A stretch of DNA of 64,000 nt from Eutreptiella sp. 'Long Island Sound 2002' (GCA_964036045.1 OZ038387.1:21885637-21949636); one strand, 5' to 3'. Counted from the stretch's first letter, positions 21,301 through 35,400 are shown. Numbers and translations: made by a program. The notes: generated by a model from the letters alone, not told the origin.

Positions 21301-22092
21301 GGGCCGTGTCTTGGGCTACGTGGCTCGAAATCGAATTCTGAAGGCACCTAGTCCACCCGCAACACCCCACTTTTGGTGCTCTCCAAGCCTCAGAATCGCC
21401 CAACGAGACGCCTAGAGCCCCGTACCAGTGGGGACTACGTGGAGCCGGAGGGCAGCACAGCCCTCGCACCGTTGGGGCCAACGGTGGGTCCACCGTGGTC
21501 CCCGGGGCGAAAAAAATGATTTTTTTCAAAGTTGTTCCTAGACCAGTTGGGATGCTCAAACAAGTGTTTTTAGGCCGTTTGGAGCCCGTGGTGGCACATT
21601 ATGGGCCATGGAAAATCCCAAAATGCCTTGAAAATAGGCCGTTTCAAGACCAAAAATGCGTCAACAATGGGTCAAAAGCGCGTTTTTCCAACAATGATCT
21701 TAGACCATTGGGGGTGCACAAACAAGTGGTTGGGGCCAACGGTGGGTCCACCGTGGTCCCCGGGGCGAACACAATGGTTTTTTTCGAGGTTGTTCCTCGC
21801 TCAATTGGGATGCTCAAACAAGTGTCTTTAGGCCTTTTTGAGCCCGGGGTGGCAGTTTTTGGGCCATGGAAAATCCCAAAATACCTTGAAAATGGGCCGT
21901 TTCAAGACCAAAATCGGTCAACAACAGGTCAAAAATGCGTTTTTCCAACAATGATGTTAGACCGCTGGGGGTGCACAAACAAGTAAAATGAGCCCATTTT
22001 GAGCCCGTTTTGACCGAGTTTAGCCACTTGTTGTGCCCCTCGCACGTTCCTCAGAGCCACATAGAGTTGGGGGGAGGGGTGTAGATTGGGGG
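18366..22092 (+). mobile_element. (TA)n-bounded repeat element, copy 1 (+), internally expanded
   Basis: Begins at a degenerate TA stretch with the 5' terminus (..CACACCCCTCTCCCC TTAAATTTAGCTAAC) and ends GGGGAGGGGTGTAGATTGGGGG against a 590-bp (TA)n array. The core is non-coding, built from blocks shared by all copies: a TAGCTAACAAGC-type head, a GGTGGCGGCCCGG block, a CCGAGAAACGGCCC block, and ~162-bp monomers with GGGATGCTCAAACAAGTG. The core is present about four times as an 826-bp tandem array. Translations look open because few stops occur and monomers are multiples of three; I see no real gene. Confidence 0.75.
18393..21720 (+). repeat. Tandem array of ~826-bp units (four copies)
   Basis: The GCTAACAA(G/A)CAACAAGC head recurs near 18393, 19218, 20044 and 20870. 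The spacing is about 826 bp, and the copies are nearly identical in the 20.0-21.5 kb part. Confidence 0.85.
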
Positions 22093-24046
<1,954 letters not shown>

Positions 24047-24059
24047 AATATATATATAT

Positions 24060-24475
24060 GTACAGGAATGCTGCACAGGAATGACTGGCCTGTTCGTTGC
24101 GGCGTTTCCGGGATCAAACACGTTGGCACTCGTTTTTGCACAAAGAATTGCAACTTCACATGCACGGCTTGGGGCTCCTCTGAAGCTATTGTGTGTTTGT
24201 TCGTTGCAATGTTTCTGCTCTGCCCCTGGTTCGACCAGCTGTAGGGGGTCACCCTCACTTACCCATTGACTCCGGCATGAACAGCCATATGAAATCCATA
24301 TGTCCATATGCAGGGGGGATGGAGTATTGTTTCTACGGTTAGGAAGCTGCGAATCACTGTGCTAAGGGCTACTGCAAAGCCCACACATGAACTACGAACT
24401 CATGGTTATTGTAGCGATGTAGGATGTAAGAATGTTGAACCTCGCAGTTTGAGCATGATTCGAATGGAAACCTTA
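24060..24475 (+). other. Unique non-coding segment
   Basis: No repeat-family blocks and no convincing ORF. It contains a near-palindromic CATATG-rich patch near 24286-24310. Confidence 0.4.
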
Positions 24476-24672
<197 letters not shown>

Positions 24673-25172
24673 TAACCACTTATCATGCCGTCTACTGGAG
24701 TTACCGGGCATCTCGCGCCGACAGGTGGTTCCTGCCTCGCTCGATCCCGTGGGTCCCAGGGCTGCCTGAGGTGGCCCACAGCATGACGGAGGACCCAGAG
24801 GACCTGGAATACCGGTCAACCAGGCTTTGGGGGCAGTGGCGTCTGGAAAATGTTAGCATTAGCAACGGCAACGGACGCTGGCCCGTTTGTTCGCCGGGGG
24901 TAAGGGGGCAAGGCACAGCAATGCAGCAGCATCGCAACAAGCAGAAAGCAAAGGCTTCTCCGTCCGGCGCAAAGCGGCAACCAAGGCACAAAGCAGCACG
25001 CATGCGGCGAAGCAAGAGCGGACTCTCCGTTGTTCGCGTACCCCCGCCACCGTGGAGGCGTCCAGCACCCGTGACCCCACGTAATCCCTCAGCTTTCATC
25101 GCCCCCGTGTCCCCACAATGTACGCCGCCGACCCACCGCATCAGTCCCCTAGTATAGTACAGAAACACGGTA
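24673..25172 (+). other. GC-rich unique segment, no gene identified
   Basis: Overlapping open frames exist on both strands, none with a recognised domain. GC content rises here and stays high to 30.7 kb. Confidence 0.35.
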
Positions 25173-25478
25173 TCAACTCCACGTCCCCGTGGCCCGAGCA
25201 GGTGCACCCGACAGCACCGTGCCTGCTGCGAACCGCGCCTGAACGTCAGGCGCGTTGTACGGGAGGGGATCGCGGGCCAACATCTGCCGCAAGCAGACGT
25301 CGACGAAGTGGTCCCATCCGTTGTCCCTGGCCAGACGGTCCGTGTCCACGCGCGCCTCGAACGCCGCATACGTGTGCGGCCCGTGTCGGACGAGATCAGA
25401 CACCGTGTCTACCAGGCGCCGGGCACGTCGCCGGAAGGCAGGCAACTCCGCGGGATCGGTGGGGACAGATGGCGACAT
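25173..25478 (-). CDS. Hypothetical protein, 101 aa
   Basis: Not recognised. ATG at 25478 to a stop at 25173. Composition is protein-like rather than repeat-like: Arg/Ala/Asp-rich with amphipathic helices (LPAFRRRARRLVDTVSDLVR; RDNGWDHFVDVCLRQMLA) and no low-complexity runs, unlike other frames nearby. No signal peptide or membrane segment. It sits at the edge of the GC-rich island. It could be an exon or a fragment of a mobile-element protein, and chance openness in GC-rich DNA is possible. Confidence 0.3.
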   Translation of the reverse strand: MSPSVPTDPAELPAFRRRARRLVDTVSDLVRHGPHTYAAFEARVDTDRLARDNGWDHFVDVCLRQMLARDPLPYNAPDVQARFAAGTVLSGAPARATGTWS

Positions 25479-26535
25479 TTAGCTAACGAAGGCTGTGTGA
25501 GCTATGGACATGGCAATGCGGGTGGACTCTGTGGCCCGTCCCACTCGCTGCTGGCCTTATGTTGCACGACAAATTGCACGACACAGTTATCCTCCCCTCT
25601 TGCGCGCCCCCCCCCTTCCCTTTCGTGCTCTTTTGCCCCCGGTGTCGCCCCCTAGGTGTGCTCCTTGCTTCTACCCGGTTGTTGGTGGGTGTGTTGCCAG
25701 GCAGGGTTGGGGGGGGGCGGGGCGCCCGACGCTGGCTCTGGTCCCTCCCTCCGGGAGTTTCCCCACGGGGGGACCAATGCATGCACTCCCCGTCAGGGTG
25801 TAACTCTGTTGTACGGGCCGTCCATTTGTACCCGCTCCGTACAAATGGACCTGCGCCGTAACCAGGTACGTCTGCGCTTCCCCAGACCGGGGTCGGGTAC
25901 ACTGTGGGTCTCTGGGGAGTCCTTGCGGGATAGGCGCGTCTCTTGCCTACCCCGATGTACGGTGTGCCCTACCCGCAGCCCCTCACAGGAGGCGAATGGC
26001 AGTACGTGACGCGGGGAGTGCTCTTGGTCAGGCCCATTGGCCACCCCCCCAGGCCGGTGCCACCTCGGGCCGCTGGCCAGCTGTCCCGGGCGTAACCCAC
26101 CTTATTGCCTGCGCTCAGGTGAGGCCGATACAGACACCGGGGGGGGCACCAAACCCCTGAGGTTGGGTACATCACCAGCGTCTTTTGCGGGCTCTTGTCA
26201 CCCCATCCCCCCCCCGTTCGCTGCGGTGTTGGTCCCTGCCTCTCTGCTTTCTTCTTCAGGGGTGTCCCCCTTTCCCGCGCCCCTTGCCGTGCTTCCTGGC
26301 TCCTGCCGTGTCCCCTCTGCTCCTGCTGTCTGTCCCTACTCCGGCGCGTTGGTGTCCTTTGTTTTTTTTTTTTTGAACCTCTACCGCTCGCCACTCGTCT
26401 CTCCCCCCGGCGTTTCTTTCTGTCCTCTGCCCCCCCCGAAGTCCCCGCGCTGTCTCCTCGCTGTTCTCGCCCCTTTCTTGGGTGGGTGGAGGAGAAGGGT
26501 GTGGGGGGGGGGGGGCCTCCTCGCTGTCCGTCCTC
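25479..26535 (+). other. C/T-rich GC-rich non-coding segment
   Basis: Long C runs and CCCT-type low complexity on the plus strand. Frames are open on both strands only because stops are rare. No gene supported. Confidence 0.5.
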
Positions 26536-27470
26536 TGGCATAACCACGTCGCAAGCACGGCGCAGGCACGGGGCGCGGCACTTGTCCCTCTGCTGGGGGG
26601 GGGGACTTGCCGTGTGGCTCCCGTCGTCGCGCTTCCTACTCTGCGTTCGCACCCCCGGTGCCCCCCCCGCTGGGGTTTGCACGGCGCGTGCTTCCTACGG
26701 GCACGGTCGTGTGGTCCGTCTCCCACCCTCTCTCCGCTGCCTCCCCACCTTGCCGCTTTGTCCTCGCGGGGGGAGGGCCGCTGTCCGCCCCTCCCTACCT
26801 TCATCCCCCACCTTGCAGGGGGCAAAGGTGTGTGGGGGGGGTGGAGGCCTTGTCGTCATCCCTTCGTTGCACGCATGTCGCAGGCAGGACGCAAGCACGG
26901 CGCAGGCACGAGGCGCGGCACCTGTCCCTCTACAGGGGGGGGGGCATGCCTTGTGGCTCCCATCGTCGCCCCTCCTATCCTGCGTTCGCACCCCCGGTCG
27001 TCCCCGCGCTGGGGCTCGCACGGCGCGTGCTCTTTACGGGCACGGTCGTGTGGTCCGTCCCGCACCCTCTCGCCGCTGCCTCCCCGGCCTGCCGCTTTGT
27101 CCTTGGGGGGGGGCCGCTTTCCCCCCCCCCCTACCTGCATCCCCCACCCTTGGGGGGGCGGAGGTGTGTGGGGGGGGGGGGGGGCGCCCTTGTCGTCTTC
27201 CCTCCGCAGCACGCACGTCGCAGGCACGACGCAAGCACGGCGCAGGCACGAGGCGCAGCACTTGTCCCTCTGCAGGGGGGGGGGGTTGTGGTGTGTCACC
27301 CGTCGTCGCCCCTCCTACCCTGCGTGCGCTCCACCGGGGGGGCGGAGGTGTGTGGGGTCGGGGGGGGGCGACCTTGTCGTCGTCCCTTCGTCGCACGCAT
27401 GTCGCAGGCACGACGCAAGCACGACGCAAGCACGGGGTGAGACACTTGGCTGCAGCGGGGGGGGGGTTTC
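26536..27470 (+). repeat. ~335-bp tandem repeat with G runs (three full copies and a partial)
   Basis: The block GTCGCA(A/G)GCA..ACGC..GCAC followed by CTTGTCCCTCT and a G10-13 run starts near 26543, 26872, 27211 and 27395. Each full copy also carries GCTCGCACGGCGCGTGC-like and CACCCTCTC blocks. Spacings are about 330, 338 and 184 bp. Confidence 0.75.
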
Positions 27471-28411
27471 TCCTTTGGGCCTTCGCGCCCTTTTCCATGG
27501 TATAGGCTCCGCACCCCAGGATCTCCAGCCGCTGTTGCCCCTTGGCGGTAGTCGCCACATCTCCGCATGGTGCTCAGTGTCCCGTGCCTGCTCCCTCCTG
27601 TGCCCATACTTACTGGAGGAGGTACGCACCCGGGTGGAAACGGATGATGAGGAAGTGCGGGCAGCGGGGAGGACTTACCGTACGCCTCGAAGGCTTCTTG
27701 CGCCATCCGCCGCCCTGGTCGAGGGGAGGGCCCCTGTTTCGGCACCCAACAGCCCGGGGGGGGCCACTGCCCATCCTCTCCCTGGTGCCTGTGTAGCCAC
27801 TTCCGAGCGGCCTGATACCGGTGCCGTGGTATCAGTCCGCTGGAAGTGGCGGCTACAACGTGGCCGGGCACTCTCGTCCCCCGGGCCTCTGCCACCCCCG
27901 AGCGCGATGGAGACCCCTGAGGTCCTATGGCAGAGACGCGGGGAGACGGGCGGGGGATTCATTTGTGGCATCCCCTGGCCACCTAGTTAATCAGCATAAT
28001 CGCTGCCGCAGGGGGCCCACCGGATGGCGCCGCTGGTGCCCGTCCCCTCTGCGCCACAATAACGGCAACAGGCGCTGGGGGTCCAGTGGATGGCGCCACT
28101 GGCGCGTGTCCCCTCTGCGCCACAGGTTGGGTCACCGCACGGGAGGCCCTGCGGATGGCGCCGCAGGTGCCCGTCCCCTCGTGCCATTTCCTGCCTCCGG
28201 CGCCAGGCTTCGTTGACGTGACATGACAGATGCATGAATGAGGTCAGAGTCGGTTTCAGGACGCGCACGGCGCACGGCACAAAGCATGGCAACTATCTCC
28301 TACCCTGCCCCTTCTGCTCCCTCCCTCGCCCTCTGTGCTCGCTTGGTGCTGAGCAAAGCCCCTGTCTCCCTCGTCGCTCCCTCTCTCTGCTCCGGCTGTC
28401 CGGCTTTCGCT
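27471..28411 (+). other. GC-rich non-coding segment with a short tandem repeat
   Basis: At 28022, 28092 and 28153 a ~65-bp unit beginning GGATGGCGCC(G/A)C is present three times. No gene supported. Confidence 0.5.
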
Positions 28412-30770
28412 CACCTCCTAAGTGTCCTACCTCTTTCGCCCTGCCCGTGCCCTCTTCCCACGTCCTTGCCGGCCCTCGATGCATGACACCACGCAGGCAC
28501 ACAGCACACTGCACCTTTGGGGGTGGGCTGCCTTGTGGCAGCACGCCGCGGCACCCCGCCTTGCCCAGTGCCCCCGCGCGCTGCGGGTGGCTCGCTCGGT
28601 TGTGGGGCACCTTGTTGCCCCCTTCTCTGCCCCGTCATCTCTGACCCTCTGCCCTAGGGCTTGCGCGAGCACAGTGCGGTGCAATTCGCGAGGCAGCGCT
28701 CCCTCTCTGCCCCCCTCTCTGCCCCGGCCCCCTGGCCCTGTCCTGCCCCCTGTCTGCTCGCCCTCTCTCACCTTGCCCTGCCCCTCGTCCCTGGTTGCAG
28801 GGTCTCCGGCCTCCTGTCTCTCTGTCCCCCTCCTCCCTCTATCCCCTCGGCGTGCACCGTGCAGAGCAATGCGGGAGGCAACCCTCCCACTCCCTCTCTC
28901 CCTTGCTGCCCCCTGGCGTCCTGAGCTCCTGGTATGTGGCACGCACTTTGTACCGCACACGATACTTCTGGGGGCAGGCTGCCTAGCAGCCGCGGCACGT
29001 CCTGGGCCCCCGCTCGCCGCAGGCGGTTAGCTCGGTCGCGGGGCACCCTCGTCGTTCTTGCCCCTGGTCCGCTCACACTAGCCGTGCATAAGGTCCGTGT
29101 TGAGCATGCTTCTGTTCTCTCGCCTCCTCTTCCTTACCTCCGCCCTCTGGCCAGCGCGAGCACGGTGCGGAGCAATTCGCGAGGCAACCCTCCCTCCCTG
29201 CTCCCCCCCTCTGCTCCCGCTCCTTGGCCCAGCCCTGCCCCTTGTGTGCCCGTTCTCCCTCGTCCTCCCTTGCCCCCCTTCCCAGGCCCCTGTGTCCCTG
29301 GCCCTCTGTCCCCCTGTCTCCGTCTTCCCTTTACCTCCCCGGCATACACTTAGCGGAGCAATACACGTGGCATCCCTCCCTCTCTCCCTTCGGCTTTCTG
29401 CCCTCCGGTGCCCTGGTCCCTGGGCAAGTGGCACGCACGTCGCACTGCACCCGCCTGTGGCCTTTTTCCCTCTATGCCCGCCCTGCCCCCCCCCTCCCCT
29501 CCCTGCCCTTTGCCCCCTCTGTCACTATGCAGGACACTGTGTAGGCAAGTCGCACCAATGTCGCAGGCACGCACCTGGCCTCTATCGTTGGCGCCGCCTA
29601 GCTGGTTGGCACCACGCTGCGGTCGCCCGCCGCTGCAACAGTCCCCGCAGGAGCCGCCGCCGCGGGCAGCCACTCCAAATGCCGCAGGGGGTGCGGCCCT
29701 GGTTGGCCCCGGCTGCCCCCCGGCCAGAGTTCTCTGCCCCGGCTGTCCGGCCTGCGCTCGCCTCCTAAGTGTACTACCTCTTTCGCCCTGTTCATGCCCT
29801 CTTCCCTCGTCCTTGCCGGCCCTCGTTGCATGACACTACGCAGGACACTGCACCTTTGGGGGCGACTGCCTTGTGGCAGCACGCCGCGGCGCCCCGCCTT
29901 GTTCAGTGCCCCCGCGCACGGCGGGCGGCTCGCTCGGTTGTGGGGCACCTTTTTGCTTCTGCCCCACGTTCGCTCTTTCATGCCGCCGTGGCACGCCCCC
30001 TTCCTTGCGCTGCCATCTCTGTCCCTCTGCCCTCCGGCCAGCGCGAGCACGATGCGGAGCAATTCGCGAGGCAGCGCTCCCTCTCTGCCCCCTCTCTCTG
30101 CCCCGGCCCCCTGGCCCTGTCCTGCCCCTGTCTGCTCGCCCTCCCTCGTCCTCCCTTACCCCCCTTCCCAGGCCCCTTGGTCCCTGGCCCTCTGTCTCCC
30201 TGTCCCCGTCCTCCCTTTACCCCCCCGGCATACACTTCGCGGAGCAATACGCGAGGCATCCCTCCCACTCCCTCTACACCTTGCCGCCCCCTGGTGCCCT
30301 GGTCCCTGGGCTTGTGGCACGCACGTCGCACTGCACCCTTCTGCGGCCTTTGTCCCTCTACGCCCGCCCTGCCTCCCCCTCCCTCCCCTGCCCTTTTCCC
30401 TCTCGGACACTACGCAGGACACTGTGTAGGCAAGTTGCGAGCATGTCGCAGGCACGCACCTCGCCGCTATCGGCGGCGTCGTCGGGTTGGTGGGCACCAC
30501 GCTGTGGCCGCCCGCAAGCATTTTGCACGGCACGTACCTGCACCTTGCCCATCAGTTGTACTCTGGGCGCCGGACTGCACGTGCTGCCAAAGAAGCATCA
30601 CGCTGCGGCTGCCCGCCGCTGCCAAAGCCCCCGCAGGAGCCGCCGCCGCGGGTGGCCGTTCCAAATGCCGCGGGGGGCACAGCCCTAGCAGGCCCTGGCT
30701 GCCCCCCGGCCAGGGTTTCACTATACCCCCCGCGGCGCCTGGTCGCCGGGGGGGATCCATCAAAAGTTCC
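28412..30770 (+). repeat. Diverged 0.9-1.35 kb direct repeats, C/T-rich
   Basis: 28412-28640 matches 29762-29990 (both open CCTAAGTGT.CTACCTCTTTC and contain TGTGGCAGCACGCCGCGG). 29140-29735 matches 30027-30720 (both contain CACGATGCGGAGCAATTCGC-like and TGCAGGACACTGTGTAGGCA-like blocks). A GAGCAATTCGCGAGGCA-type block also appears near 28680, so the region is two to three copies of one unit with indels. Open frames here are low-complexity and not believable genes. Confidence 0.7.
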
Positions 30771-30797
30771 TGTAAGGAATCGAAAAAAAATACAATG

Positions 30798-30884
<87 letters not shown>
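30798..30884 (+). repeat. (TA)n microsatellite, ~87 bp
   Basis: Sits between an A-rich patch (CGAAAAAAAATAC) and the 5' terminus of repeat copy 3. Confidence 0.95.
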
Positions 30885-30886
<2 letters not shown>

Positions 30887-32646
30887 CTACACCCCTCTCC
30901 CCTTAAATCTAGCTAACAAGCAACAACAACAACAACAACAACAATTACAACAACATGCACTTCTCCGTGCCGTTTTGGCCATTGCCCCGTCCCAACGCCT
31001 CGGATCTTTTGCCCATGTGACCATCTTGGAGCCTAGGTGGTGGCCTTGCCAAATACAAGTTTTGAGCCAGAAACTCACGGGTGGCGGCCCGGGGCGGTGG
31101 CGCCAAGTCGGGAGGTGCCCTTCCAAATCTGCGCAGTTTGGGGCCAAAAACACCCATTTTTCGCCCAAAACAGCCCTAGTAAGGGTTCAAAACAGCCAAA
31201 CGAAGGCAAACGTCTGCTACACTCCACGTGCCGCTTGACTTTTTCGTGACCAAGGGACCTTTGGTGCCCTCTAACTCCACGATATGTCCGAGAAACTGCC
31301 CAAAAAGGCGCCAAAAAGCCCCAAAATCTGCGCAATGTGCACCAGCGGGCCCGAAACCAAGAATGGGCCGTATCTTGGGCAACGTGGCTCAAAAACGAAT
31401 TCCGAGGGCACCTAGTACACCCGCAACCCCCGACTTTTTATGGTTTCCAAGCCTCAGAATCGCCCAACGATCCACGTAGACCCCCGTACCAGTGGTCACT
31501 TGGTGCAGCCGGAGGGCCGGCCAGCCCACGCACAGTGGGGGCCAACGGTGGGTCCACCAGGGTCCCCGGGGCGGAAAAAATTATTTTTTCCAAAGTTGTT
31601 CCTAGACCACTTGAGATGCTCAAACAAGTGTTTTTAGGCCGTTTTGAGCCCGTTGTGGCGCGTTTTGGGCCATGGAAAATCCCAAAATGCCTTGAAGATA
31701 GGCCGTTTTGGGACCAACGATGGGTCAAAAATGGGTCAAAAACACGTTTTTCCAAAAATGATCGTGGACCATTTATGATGCTCAAACAAGTGGTTTTAGC
31801 CCATTTTGAGCCCGTGGCGACAGGTTTGGGCTCATGGAAAGTCCCAAAATGCCTTGAAAATGGGCCATTATGGGACCAAAAATGGGTGATTGTGGACCAT
31901 TCTTGATGCTCAAACAGCTGTTTTTAGCCCATTTTGAGCCTGTGGTGACGCATTTTGGCCCATGGAGTATCCCAAAATGCTTTGAACATGGGTCCTTGTG
32001 GGACCTGAAATGAGTCATAAATTGGTCCAAACAACATGTAGACCCCCGTACCAGTGGTCACTTGCTGCAGCCGGAGGGCCGGCCAGCCCACGCACAGTGG
32101 GGGCCAACGGTGGGTCCACCATGCTCCACAGGGGGAAAAAAATCATTTTTTCCAAAGTTGTTCCTAGACCACTTGGGATGCTGAGACAAGTGTTTTTAGG
32201 CCGTTTGGAGCCTGTGGTGGCGCGGTTTGGGCCATGGAAAATCCCAAAATGCCTTGAAAATGGGCCGTTTTGGGACCAAAAATGGGTCAAAAATGGGTCA
32301 AAAACGCGTTTTTCCAAAAGTCATCCTGGACCATTTATGATGCTCAAACAACTGGTTTTAGCCCGTTTTGAGCCCGTGGCGACACGTTTGGACCCATGGA
32401 ACATCCCAAATTGCCTTGAAAATGGGCCATTTTGGGACCAAAAAAGGGTCAAAAACGCATTTTACCAAAAAGTGATCCCGGACCATTTGGGATGCTCAAA
32501 CAAGTGTTTTTAGCCCGTTTTTGAGCCCGTTTTGACCGAGTTTAGCCCCTTCCACCACATGTATGCACCACTTTGTGCCCTGCACACGTACCTTAGAGCC
32601 GTGTGGTGGAGCCACCTAGAGTTGGGAGAGGGGTGTAGATTGGAGG
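30885..32646 (+). mobile_element. (TA)n-bounded repeat element, copy 3 (+)
   Basis: The 5' terminus is TACTACACCCCTCTCC and the 3' terminus is GAGGGGTGTAGATTGGAGG, both directly against TA repeats. The head carries an (AAC)n expansion near 30921-30945. The right half contains six 162-bp-type monomers, including a duplicated GGTCCACC..GGGG block near 32040-32150. Non-coding. Confidence 0.85.
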
Positions 32647-32673
32647 ATATATATATATATATATATATATATA
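32647..32673 (+). repeat. (TA)n microsatellite, 27 bp
   Basis: Junction between copies 3 and 4. Confidence 0.95.
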
Positions 32674-33704
32674 CTTGAGCCACAAACTCAGCGGTGGCGG
32701 CCTGGGGCGGTGGCGCCAAGTCGGGAGGTGCCCTCCCAAATCTGCGCAGTTGTGGGCCAAAAACACCCATTTTTCGCCCAAAACAGCCCTAGTAAGGGTT
32801 CAAAACAGCCAAACGAAGGCAAACAGCTGCTACACTGCACGTGCGGCTTGATGTTCTCGCGACCAAGGGACCTTTGGTGCCCTTCAACTCCACGATATAT
32901 CCGAGAAACTGCCCAAAAAGGCGCCGAAAAGCCCCAAAATATGCGCAATGTGCACCAGCACCCCGAAACCAAGAATGGGCCGTATCTTGGGCTACGTGGC
33001 TCAAAAACTAATTCCGAGGGCACCTAGTCCACCCGCAACCCCCCACTTTTTATGGTTTCCAATCCTCAGAATCGCCCAACAATCCACGTAGACCCCCGTA
33101 CCACTGGTCACTTGGTGCAGCCGGAGGCCGGCCAGCCCACGCACAGTGGGGGCCAAAGGTGGGTCCACCAGGGTCCCCGGGGCGAAAAAAATGATTTTTT
33201 CCAAAGTTGTTCCTAGACCACTTGGGATGCTCAAACAAGTGTTTTTAGGCCGTTTTGAGCCTGTGGTGGCGCGTATTGGGCCATGGAAAATCCCAAAATG
33301 CCTTGAAGATGGGCCGTTTTGGGACCAACGATGGGTCAAAAATGGGTCAAAAACGCGTTTTTCCAAAAATGATCCTGGACCATTTATGATGCTCAAACAA
33401 GTGGTTTTAGCCCATTTTGAGCCCGTGGCGACAGGTTTGGGCTCATGGAAAGTCCCAAAATGCCTCGAAAATGGGCCATTTTGGGACCAAAAATTGGTCA
33501 AAAATGGGTCAAAAACGCGTTTTTCCAAAAGTGATCCCAGACCATTTGGGATGCTCAAACAAGTGTTTTTAGCCCGTTTTGAGCCCGTTTTGACCGAGTT
33601 TAGCCCCTTCCACCACATGTATGCACCACTTTATGCCCTTCGCCCGTACCTTAGAGCCGTGTGGTGGAGCCACCTAGAGTTGGGAGACGGGTGTAGATTA
33701 GAGG
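32674..33704 (+). mobile_element. (TA)n-bounded repeat element, copy 4 (+), 5'-short form
   Basis: Starts at TTGAGCCACAAACTC, an internal position of the full-length copies, directly against (TA)n. It ends at the normal 3' terminus GTGTAGATTAGAGG. Three monomers. Copies 6 and 8 start at the same internal point. Confidence 0.85.
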
Positions 33705-33730
33705 ATATATATATATAGATATATATATAT
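33705..33730 (+). repeat. (TA)n core of an inverted repeat, 26 bp
   Basis: Centre of a long palindrome: the ~110-bp 3' ends of copies 4 and 5 face each other across it. Confidence 0.95.
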
Positions 33731-35337
33731 CCTCCAATCTACACCCCTCTCCCAACTCTAGGTGGCTCCACCACACGGCTCTAAGGTACGTGCGAAGGGC
33801 ACAAAGTGGTGCATACATGTGGTGGAAGGGGCTAAACTCGGTCAAAACGGGCTCAAAACGGGCTAAATACATTTGTTTGAGCATCCCAAATGGTCCGGGA
33901 TCACTTTTGGAAAAATGCGTTTTTGACCCTTTTTTGGTCCCAAAATGGCCCATTTTCAAGGCATTTTGGGATTTTCGATGGGCCAAAACCCGTCGCCACG
34001 GGCTCAAAATGGGCTAAAACCACTTGTTTGAGCATCATAAATGGTCGAGGATCACTTTGGAAAAACGCGTTTTTGACCCTTTTTTGACGCATTGTTGGTC
34101 CCAAAACGGCCCATTTTCAAGGCATTTTGGGATTTTCCATGGCCCAAAACGCGCCACCACGGGCTCCAAACGGCCTAAAAACACTTGTTTGAGAATCCCA
34201 AGTGGTCTAAGAACAACTTTGGAAAAAATCATTTTTTTCGCCCTGGGGACCCTGGTGGACCCACCATTGGCGGCCACTGTGCGTGGGCTGGCCGGCCCTC
34301 CGGCTGCACCACGTGACCACTGGTACGGGGGTCTACATGTTGTTTTGACCAATTTTGACTCATTTTAGGTCCCACAAGGACCCATGTTCAAAGCATTTCG
34401 GGATACTCCATGGGCCAAAATGCGTCACCACAGGCTCAAAATGGGCTAAAAACAGCTGTTTGAGCATCAAGAATGGTCCACAATCACTTTTGGAAAAACA
34501 TGTTTTTGATCCATTTTTGGAACATTTTTGGTCCCAAAACGGCGTATTTTCAAGGCATTTTGGGATTTTCCATGGCCTAGAACGCGTCACCACGGGCTCC
34601 AAGCGGAGTAGAAACACTTGTGTGAGCATCCCAAGTGGTCCGGGAACAACTTTGAAAAAAATCATTTTTTTCGCCCCGGGGACCCTGGTGGACCCACCGT
34701 TGGCCCCACCGTGCGCGAGCCGGGCTGCCTTCCAACTGTACCAAGTGACCACTAATACGGGTGTCTAGGCGTCCGTTTGAGCGATTCCAAGGGTTGGAAA
34801 CCACAAAAAGTGGGGGGTTGCGGGTGGACTAGGTGCCCTCGGAATTCGCTTTTGAGCCACGTAGCCCAAGATACGGCCCTTGCTTGGTTTCGGGTTGATG
34901 GTGCACATAGCGCAGATTTTGGGGCTTTTTGGCGCCTTTTTGGGCCGCTTCTCGGACATATCGTTGAGTTGAAGGGCACGAGAGGGGTGTTTGACACGGC
35001 AAAGTCAAGCCGCACGTGGCGTGTGGCCACCCATTTCCCTTCGTTTGGGCATTTCGCCCTGGTTTTGGGGCTATTTTGGGCGAAAAATGGCTGTTTTTGG
35101 CCCAAAACTGCGCGGATTTGGGAGGGCACCTCCGGACTTGGCGCCACGGCCCCGGGCCGCCACCGGAGAGTTTTTCGCTCAAAGCTTAGATTTGGCAAGA
35201 CCACCACCTAGGCTCTAGGATGGCTAAAGTAGAGTCAGGCCCCAGGCGTTGGAAAGGTGCAGTGGCCAAAACGGCACGGAGACGTGTTGTTGCTTGTTGC
35301 TTGTGGTTAGCTAAATTTAAGGGGAGAGGGGTGTAGT
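33731..35337 (-). mobile_element. (TA)n-bounded repeat element, copy 5 (-), full length
   Basis: Terminus CCTCCAATCTACACCCC at the left and TTTAAGGGGAGAGGGGTGTAG at the right. Same core blocks, reverse orientation, ~1.6 kb. About 97% similar by eye to copy 7 over the first 600 bp. Confidence 0.85.
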
Positions 35338-35338
35338 A

Positions 35339-35400
<62 letters not shown>
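35338..35400 (+). repeat. (TA)n microsatellite, 63 bp
   Basis: One TGTA interruption near 35367. Joins copies 5 and 6. Confidence 0.95.

Noticed and set aside
26195-27990. Plus-strand ORFs of 436 and 502 codons
   Set aside because: Cys/Arg/Pro-rich strings from the 335-bp tandem repeats and G runs; several overlapping frames are equally open and none contains a domain.
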